DNA of 64,000 bases from Paracentrotus lividus (lineage: Eukaryota; Echinodermata; Echinoidea; Camarodonta; Echinidae), in contig CALNVZ010003433.1 in NCBI GenBank assembly GCA_940671915.1, positions 13,450,157-13,514,156 of the forward strand, in the 5' to 3' direction. This document shows positions 50,801-59,493 of this stretch, piece by piece (position 1 is the stretch's first letter; every line of letters starts with the position of its first letter). The position numbers were made by a program, and so were the translations under genes. The notes under the pieces are model-generated. The model searched no databases. It saw only the letters and a list, made by a program, of their open reading frames with translations, and had not been told where the DNA came from.

Positions 50801-53800
50801 TGGGGGGAGAGCAGGGGCTGAGCTGAAGATGGGGGGGGGGGAGCAGGGGGCTGAACTGGCCACCCAGCTAACAAATAATTTTAAAAAATAATAAATTTAG
50901 AAATGGAATAATGTTGGCACAAGTTCATTTAGGTCTTTATGCATGGCCTGTGGAACATAATGTGTTCACCTTTTTTCCCCCCTTATCAACAGAGTATCTT
51001 AACATCCTCCTCCATGAGCTCTCCCATCGCTACCACTCCACCCTGGAGAAGGCTGACATCACATCATACACCAAAGCCCACCGAAGAGGGGATTCCCCAC
51101 AGGTGGCTGGTGGAGGGGGAAATCCCCCATGCAAGCATGGCCAGCCTGCTAAGATGGTATGCGTCAAAAAGGATGGGCCTAACAAGGGCAGGATGTTTTA
51201 TGCTTGTAATAACCAACGCGAGAACCAGTGTAAGGTAAGGGGTTAGTCGTTTGTTAATTTAATCCAGTTTAGACCTTGGACCTGTGTCATTGTTGTTTGC
51301 TTACTTTGGTTTATTAGTCTAATTTTGATCTAGAATACTATTTAGTTTTAACAGGCCTTACCTGCCATGATAATTAAGCTTTTGCTTTGCTTGTTTATCT
51401 GGTTCGACTATTCTGAGCTGTAGCATTATTATTACCTTAGCCGTAGCCAAGCTAACGTGAAAATGTCCTCAAGTACTCAATGAATTTCTTTATACTGGAG
51501 CATGTGCAGGTTACTTAATGACTGTGTATTGTAATTGAAATATTGTCAGTTCCTAATTTCTGTTTATTGTATAGGGTGACCAGCTGGCAGCTCAGGAAAC
51601 AAAACCTTGCAGAAGAGATCCAAAATGGACTCTGTTACTGACTGATAACCTATGTTATGTCTTTTCTGTTCTTTCTCTAAGTTCTTTGTCTGGGCAGACC
51701 AGCTTGCATCGCAGGAATCAAATAATCCTACCCAAACCTCACAGACGAGATCCAAAATTACTCTTCACAACGCAGAGAGTATTGAGGCGTTTAATAGATC
51801 CAAAGTGGACTCTGTTACTGAGATAACTTATGTTTTTGCCTGTCATTTTGACAGTTCTTTGTTTGGGCACACCAGCTTGCTTCCCAGACATCTAATAATC
51901 CTAGTCCCCAAATCAAAGATTACTCTTGGGTCTTCACAGTGCAGAAAGTATTGAGAAGTTACAGAGATTACTCATGTCTTTTCTGTTCTTTTTGACAGTT
52001 CTTTGTATGGGCAGACCAGGTTGCATCACAGGCATCAAATAATCCTAATCCTAATTCTAGTACCCAACCCTCACAGACAAGATCCAAGATTACACTTCAC
52101 AATGCAGAGAGTATTGAGAAGTTTGCCAGGACTAATCAGATTCATCTATACTGTGAGAGCCAGTTGAGTCGTAGAGGCAGCCTGAATGAAGGAATGTTAG
52201 GCTCTGCACCGGTAAGCATTCACTAATGAACATTATTCTCACACCCACTGGGCCGATTTTGAACCAGCCACTCACTTGCTCTTCAAGGAAATGTAATATT
52301 TGATTCTTTTGGGTCAGTCTCATCAGTGTGCAATAGGTACAGATCACTGATACAACAAGATTTTATTTGTTACAAAGCAATTGTCATGGTCCAGTTGAAA
52401 AAAAAAACTTTTTTTCTTTGGTATAACAAAGTATTTTGATTGGTCCTGACCACCTTGTCACTAGTACCAAAAGTAACTTTCTATCCAGTCATCCTATGTT
52501 TATGGCAAGTGGATATTCTAATTCTGGAAAGGCTTGCAGACATTCGTATAAAGCAAAAGTCTCTCAATATAATGAATTGTAATGGAAACAATGTTTGTTA
52601 ACAACACAATTAAAAAAAAAAAATCTTTTGCTGTATTTAGGTGAGATAATTTTGTTCTCTATTATTATTTCTTTGTCTGGAAAGCAGTGCTTGTCACATC
52701 ACTTATTATAAATAGTTAATTAAAAAGATAATAAAGGACACTGATACTTAATATTATTGTCAGGTATAGCTAGCATGAGCCCTGTGTTAATGTATTATTT
52801 TTATTTGACTTTAGGCCTGGGTTAAGAAGTACAGAGCACAGAAACTAAATAATACTACCAAGAAGCTGTACATCAAGCTACATAGGAAAGAACTTTCGTC
52901 TACTTATGGCAAAGGTATGTCCAACTGGTTATGAAGAGCAAGGTCATTAGCTAACCATACAGATACAAAAATCCAGTATGTTGCTGATAAGACAACCAAG
53001 AAATTAGAGGGGGTGGTAGAAATTTCTCTAAATTGATGTCATTGATTTCCGCAGCAGTGATTTAATGTAATTTGTTTACTAGGATGTACTTTATTGCAAT
53101 ACCAGAGTTATCTCTAGCTTGGAAACTAGAGTTTCAAAATTCTAGCAACTTTATGGTGGTTTTGAGGCCACACATGTATGGGTGATGACAGATTTTTTTG
53201 TGTTCTTGACTTACATGTACATGCCAGATATATTTGACTTCAGAATTTTTTGTTTTGCAGGACAATGAAATTCTCTGTATTACAATACATAATCTAGATT
53301 CGGTTCATAAAAAATATATATATAAAAATAATCAAAATTCAACAATTAAAAAAAAAAATGGATTGTAATTCCAGATGACCTGTGGATCATTAGTAAGGAT
53401 TTGACCTTTGACCCAACCAGTTCATTCATTGCTAAGAGCATGTTCCATGGGCCGTCTTCATCCAACGAGATTGAGATTGAACCTCTTACTGGATACTCAC
53501 CCTCTAACTGGTCTTCTGAAGGTAAGAACCCTTCTTTGTTTGTAAAAGGGAATCTATTGAAGTGGGAAAGATGAAGAATTTTATTGTGAGCTTTTCTGTT
53601 ATTTCAATGTTATTTAGGAAGAATATCATAGTAAAAAGGTCCACTGTGAAGGATTGCTCTTCAATTGCCCTAAAAGTCATAATATGACACAAAATATACC
53701 CAAACAGCTGAAATGTTCGGGACCCAACATTTTTGTGTTGCATTTTCTGTGTAAGTGCATGTGACTCTAAGCAAAAATAGGTTAATTTCCTGTCATTTTG

Positions 53801-56800
53801 ACGATTCCAAAACCTTAAATCACACAATGATGCTTAGGTAAACTGTTATCAACCTATCCAAAGCACTTTTATACAGTGTCTTCCACATTTTAATCTCATC
53901 ACCATAACAATAATTTCACTTTAACCCTTGAACTAAGTTTGTTAAGGATGTGTCACACATGTCTGGATAGGAATACAAACAAAACTTTTTCCTTTATGCA
54001 GCTCTCACACTTATGGAATGGATATTAATTTTTAGCATCTCTTGATATCTGTCAAAGCGGCCAGAAAACTTTGCGCATGCATGAATTTTTTTTAGTCTCT
54101 ATGTCAGACAACGCCTGACGATGAACGTCAATCAAACATTTTTAAAATAACATGGTGTGCAGCTTTAATGGAAATTTACCAATGTTAAAAATTGGCATAC
54201 ATTCTTCAAGTGTGCAACTGTAAAACAAATATCCAAAAGAACCATCCTTTTCTTGTATGTTGGTCCATCGGGTCATGTGTGACATGGCAATTATCAAAGG
54301 CATATTTGCTGGAATCTCGGTCATTGACTGAATACTTATCTTACTTTCAATACTTTTTAGTGATAATGGTAACAATGAAGCTATGAATTTCATCTAGTGC
54401 TTATAAAACATAAGGTGCTAGAGGGACGTTAGTATTACCTGGGTTTTAGCTAGGTCACCTAGTTTTTATTTTACAATATTCAATGCATTCTTTCCTCACC
54501 CGGAAGGGGCAAATATCTTGCCGTAGGACATTAGAAAGCCAGATTTACAGCCCATGAACTTTGCATCTCTATTCATGTGTTTTGAACAACAAAACATTTC
54601 GGCCATTTTCTGTGCATGTCCCTGGCATGTGCGATATGTTTTTGATTCGTATTTGATTTCAGATATTTTTTCTAAACCTTATACATGCACATAAAGATTG
54701 AAGCTTAGTATAAGCAATTAATTTTCTGATATATGTACATATATATACATGTATATTGTATATCTCTGATTTGTTGATTTGATAGATTCTGTATATGGAG
54801 TATTGGCTTGCAATGCTAGCTCTGAGCTGACATGTCTTGATAATCTTCAGGAATATGTCAACCCAAGAACATTCCCCATCCTACCTCATCTTATCAGCTG
54901 GTATGTATCTATCTACTTATTTCCACATTTGTTTGTTATTAACTCTTTGCCTGCCAAGTTCGACTATAGTCACAATTGTACTTATTTACTATACAATCGT
55001 AATAATTCATTTTTTCTTTAATGGCTGGGCCAAAAGATTTGAAAATCACTGATAATGCTACTACCGGGTCTGCTGCATAATTTCTCGTAGTTCATACTAA
55101 GCAAATATTGTTATACTATTTTTGATAATAAAAGAGAAAAGTCTTCTTTTTTATGCTTAAAATTAATGTGGTGGGCAAAGAGTTAATTAATTCTTCCTAT
55201 GTATTATTTTATTTACAGTGTATATTAATGGTGAACAACTTTCATTCAACTCAATTTGATTTAGTCTTTTCTTTAAAATTTTCTTACCTGAAAGTTGAAC
55301 TTATATGTAGAAGTAATACAAGAAAAGTTAATGATAGCCAAGTTAAGCTCAGCTAAGCTAGCTGCAATTGATGAAAGTAGCTGTGTGTTACAAAAAATTA
55401 TTATTATAACCCAAAGATATTACTGTAGAAAATTATATTTCAAGTGTGTATTCAGAAAATAGTTATTAAGTACAATTTCTTTGTATATGCTACATGTATG
55501 TGATTAAAATTCACCTATTTCTTGAAAATAAGACACAGAGTTCTCGATGAATAGTTAAACAATGGGTTTATTGATTTTTAAAAAAGGAAGAAAAATAATA
55601 TGACAGTAATCCCAGTCTGAGGTAGAAACCCATTGAATTTGCGGAGTACAAAAATCTGATAAATTACACTGTATATTACATTGCATCAATATAAACATGT
55701 GTAATATTAAAATATAATGCAGTAAAAGTTTCAACGTTTTGTGATGGATACATTTATATTACAGTGAACCTGACCAGAATCCAATCTTCAGTGGTCCTGC
55801 CTTTGTGAAACCATCAAGATCATGCCAGCTTAACCTCCCTGCATCACAAATTGTAAGTTAATGCTAAATGTATTTGGGTGTTTGTTACCAGCGTTACAAA
55901 AGATACATGCACTGTTTATCATTTTTAGATGGATTTAATAGAAATGGAATAATAACTTAATTTGTCTTGTGCATAAGTCACATCTGAATACGAAACCAAG
56001 TTCAAGTTTATTCCACTCAAAAAGAATGCACTGTATACAAAAAGAATGCATGTGATCATTACATATAAGTCCATGTACGTAGAACATAAATTAAAAACGG
56101 TTCTAAATCAATATCGTACTACAAATAACAATTGAATTGAATTGAATTGAATTGAATTTATTCATTAACAACAACAATAACAACAACAATATCTTCGTAC
56201 AATGGTGAATACAGGTACAGAATACATTGGCATGGATACAATGATTACAATACAAAGTGTTGGAGATATAAAATAGGTAGATATAAAAGAATATAGTTGT
56301 TAATAGGAACCAGAAGGTAGCACATGTGCTAGTCGAGCCTGGCCCCCCAGTCTAAGTATTATTTGGGCAAAAAACAAACAAACAAAACTATTATGTACAA
56401 ATTAATCTAAAACTACTTCTCTAAAGTTTATAGACTAGAATGAATTATTAGATGCATTATAATAATAATAACAAAAAATAAGTCAAAACATGATTACATA
56501 AGCTTAATTTAGCAGTAAATAACTCGACAGGAGATTACGAAATGAATTTCTGCTTTTTTTCTCTGTTATATAATAATTAAATAATATAGAAATCGAGGAG
56601 TCAGCAAAAGCCCATGCCTTTTTGAGACTACATGTAGGTCTTAAATTGAGTTATAAACATAAAAAAATATGCATCTAAGTCAATATATACAAGTATTTGT
56701 TACGATCTCTAATGCAGGTCATCATTATGAAGGAATTATAATTGTCACATGATTGGTCTTTAATATATAAAATACTTTGCCAAGTCAAGTCTAAGCCTGT

Positions 56801-57024
56801 ATGGGTATTTTCCTATGTCATGTTCCTAAATTCTAAAATCCCATTGTATACTATTTCCTTTGCAGACGGAGCTCGTTGAAGATACCATTAGACTGTACCA
56901 CTTGAACCCAGATCAATCAGCAGCTTTAGAGCAGGTAGCAACCATGGTGACAGGAGGGAATGCTCCTGTTACTCTCATCCATGGTAAATTATACTACACT
57001 GTGTACACTTTCATCCTCTATCCT

Positions 57025-57068
<44 letters not shown>

Positions 57069-59461
57069 ACCCCCTCTGTTCCTCTTACATGTACTTTGCC
57101 CTTCCATTCTGCAACAGTGGAAGGAAGAGTTACCTGTATGTCCATTCATACATATCGGCTTTCATCCCTACTCTCTACCTCTCTCTATCACTCCATGTCT
57201 ACCTCCCCCACAAACCTCCTGTCCTTCCTTCTTTCATCAATTCCTTTTTGCCTCTTGCTCTGCCCCTCAACTTTCCCCTTCCTCTCTCTCTCTCTCACTT
57301 ATTTTCTATATTTTGATTATTTTCTTAAAATTTTGATTATCCTTCCTCCTCCATGGTCAAAATGTTCCAGCTGAGCAAGAAGAGATTTGATGTCAAGGAA
57401 ATGGATCAAAGGTCATAATACCTCAGTTTATTTCCTTCTCCCTCTTGCCCTCTTGGCGATTCTTTAATCTGTCTTCAGGTGTGTTTGAAGCTGTAAAGAA
57501 TTCCCTTTAAACAGTCATATGCCTAGTAACATAAAGTTACACCTGATTTTTTCTTGGTGGCCTCATCATAGACAGTGTGCTCCAAAGTTGTTGATCTTAA
57601 TCCTAACCCTAGCCTTAACCCTAATCTTAATCATATCCTAATCCTAATACATGACTGTACCTGCACTCCAAATGAGGCTACCAAGATAAAATCAGTCACA
57701 ATTTTTGATCGATCGTAAGTCTTTATGTTACAGGGCAATGGTCTTGCTATTGGTCAAAATGTGTAAGCTGAGTGAGAACAGATTAGATGTCAATCTAAAG
57801 TCATAATACCTCAGTCTATTCCTTTCTCGCTCTTTTGGCTTTTCTTTATTCAGGTGTGTTTGGAGCTGGTAGGAGCTACATTTTGGCTGTCATGGTCTTG
57901 CTATTGGTCAAACTGTATAAGCTGAATCACGAAAATGTATCGATGGTCATAATACCTCAGTCTATCCCTCTATCTCTCTCTCTCTCTCCCTCTCTTGTTT
58001 CCTTGGCTTTTCTTTATTCAGGTGTATTTGGCGCAGGAAAGAGCTACCTGTTGGCAGTCATGGTCTTGCTATTGGTCAAGCTGTTCCAGCAGAGTGAGGA
58101 GAGAGAGACTAGGGGTCAAGACGTTAGTGGATGGAAGGTTCTCATTGCGTCCACTACCAATGTAGCAGTAGATAGGATACTCTTGGGGTAAGCATTTACA
58201 GATGTAATAATAGAATGAACAATAGTGAACAAATATACAGACTTTGAGCAAGGATGGGTAAATCTCTTTCTTGAAGGGCTTTAGCCCGAACTACAAATAT
58301 CGATAGCTCAGATAAATTAGTTATCCTGACAATCAGTGATCAACAAACTTTCAATGATGGATATAAGTATGTTTTTAAATCACTGATCATACACTAAATG
58401 GTAAATCTATGCAAATATCTTGTTTTGTACATATTATTATTGAAAATATCTCTTTATCAATAAATATCAGTAAAAATACAAGCATTTATTTCGCTTGTTA
58501 TTTCTTGCAACGCAGATTTGTTTTTGTTATTTTTTTTTTATCTACATTTTGCTGAATGTCAACTCACTTTCTACCATAAATTCTATTAATATTGATGACA
58601 TCATGTATTGCTTATTTTCGCAGACTTCTTGAACTGGGATTTGAAGATTTTATCAGAGTTGGCAGCCTAAGAAAGATAGCCAAACCTGTCCTACCATACA
58701 GGTAAGTGTATCTCTACCTCAATTCTTGACTGTCTCTGTCTCTCTGATGCTTCTCGATTACCCCGTCCTCGTATCCTCTTTATCTCTCTCTTTCTCCTCT
58801 CTATTCTGCTCACTCCTTCTTGTGTCTCTTATCTACAATGCCTCTCCTCTCTATTCTCAATTTAATTCCTCTGTATCCTTGCTTTGCTTTTTTTCTTGCT
58901 CTGTGCACTTTACTTTTGCTGCTCATATATAGAAGCATGAAAGAACCATTTGAAAACTTTCAATGGCAATTATATATTATATTGGCAACTGGATTTGTTA
59001 AATTACTGATTTACAGCAATAAATCAACATTCCAATCTATTCTGCTAGTTGACTCGACTATGCAAACCATTTAGGGGTCAAATAGTGTTCTTTTTGGTTA
59101 TACCCTATCATGAATTTACGATATAAATGAATGATTCTCTTGCAGCGTTCATGCCTCGGACAAAGAGAACCAGGAGATGAAAGAACTTCAGGAGATGTTG
59201 AAGGGAGACCTTACTCTCAATGAAAAGCAGCATGTTAGGAGAAGCATAGAGAGACAGAGACTCGGAAAGAACAAGGAGATGCTGTCAAAGGTCAAGGTCA
59301 TAGGGGTCACGTGTGCAGCTTGTAGCTTCCCGTGCATCAAGAATCTGACCTTCCCAGTGAGTTGATAAACATTTGAGCAATGAAGCTGATGAAGATGGTG
59401 ATGAAGTTGATGATGGTGTTGATGATATTGATAATTTTGGTGATGTTGATGATGATGATGT

Positions 59462-59493
<32 letters not shown>

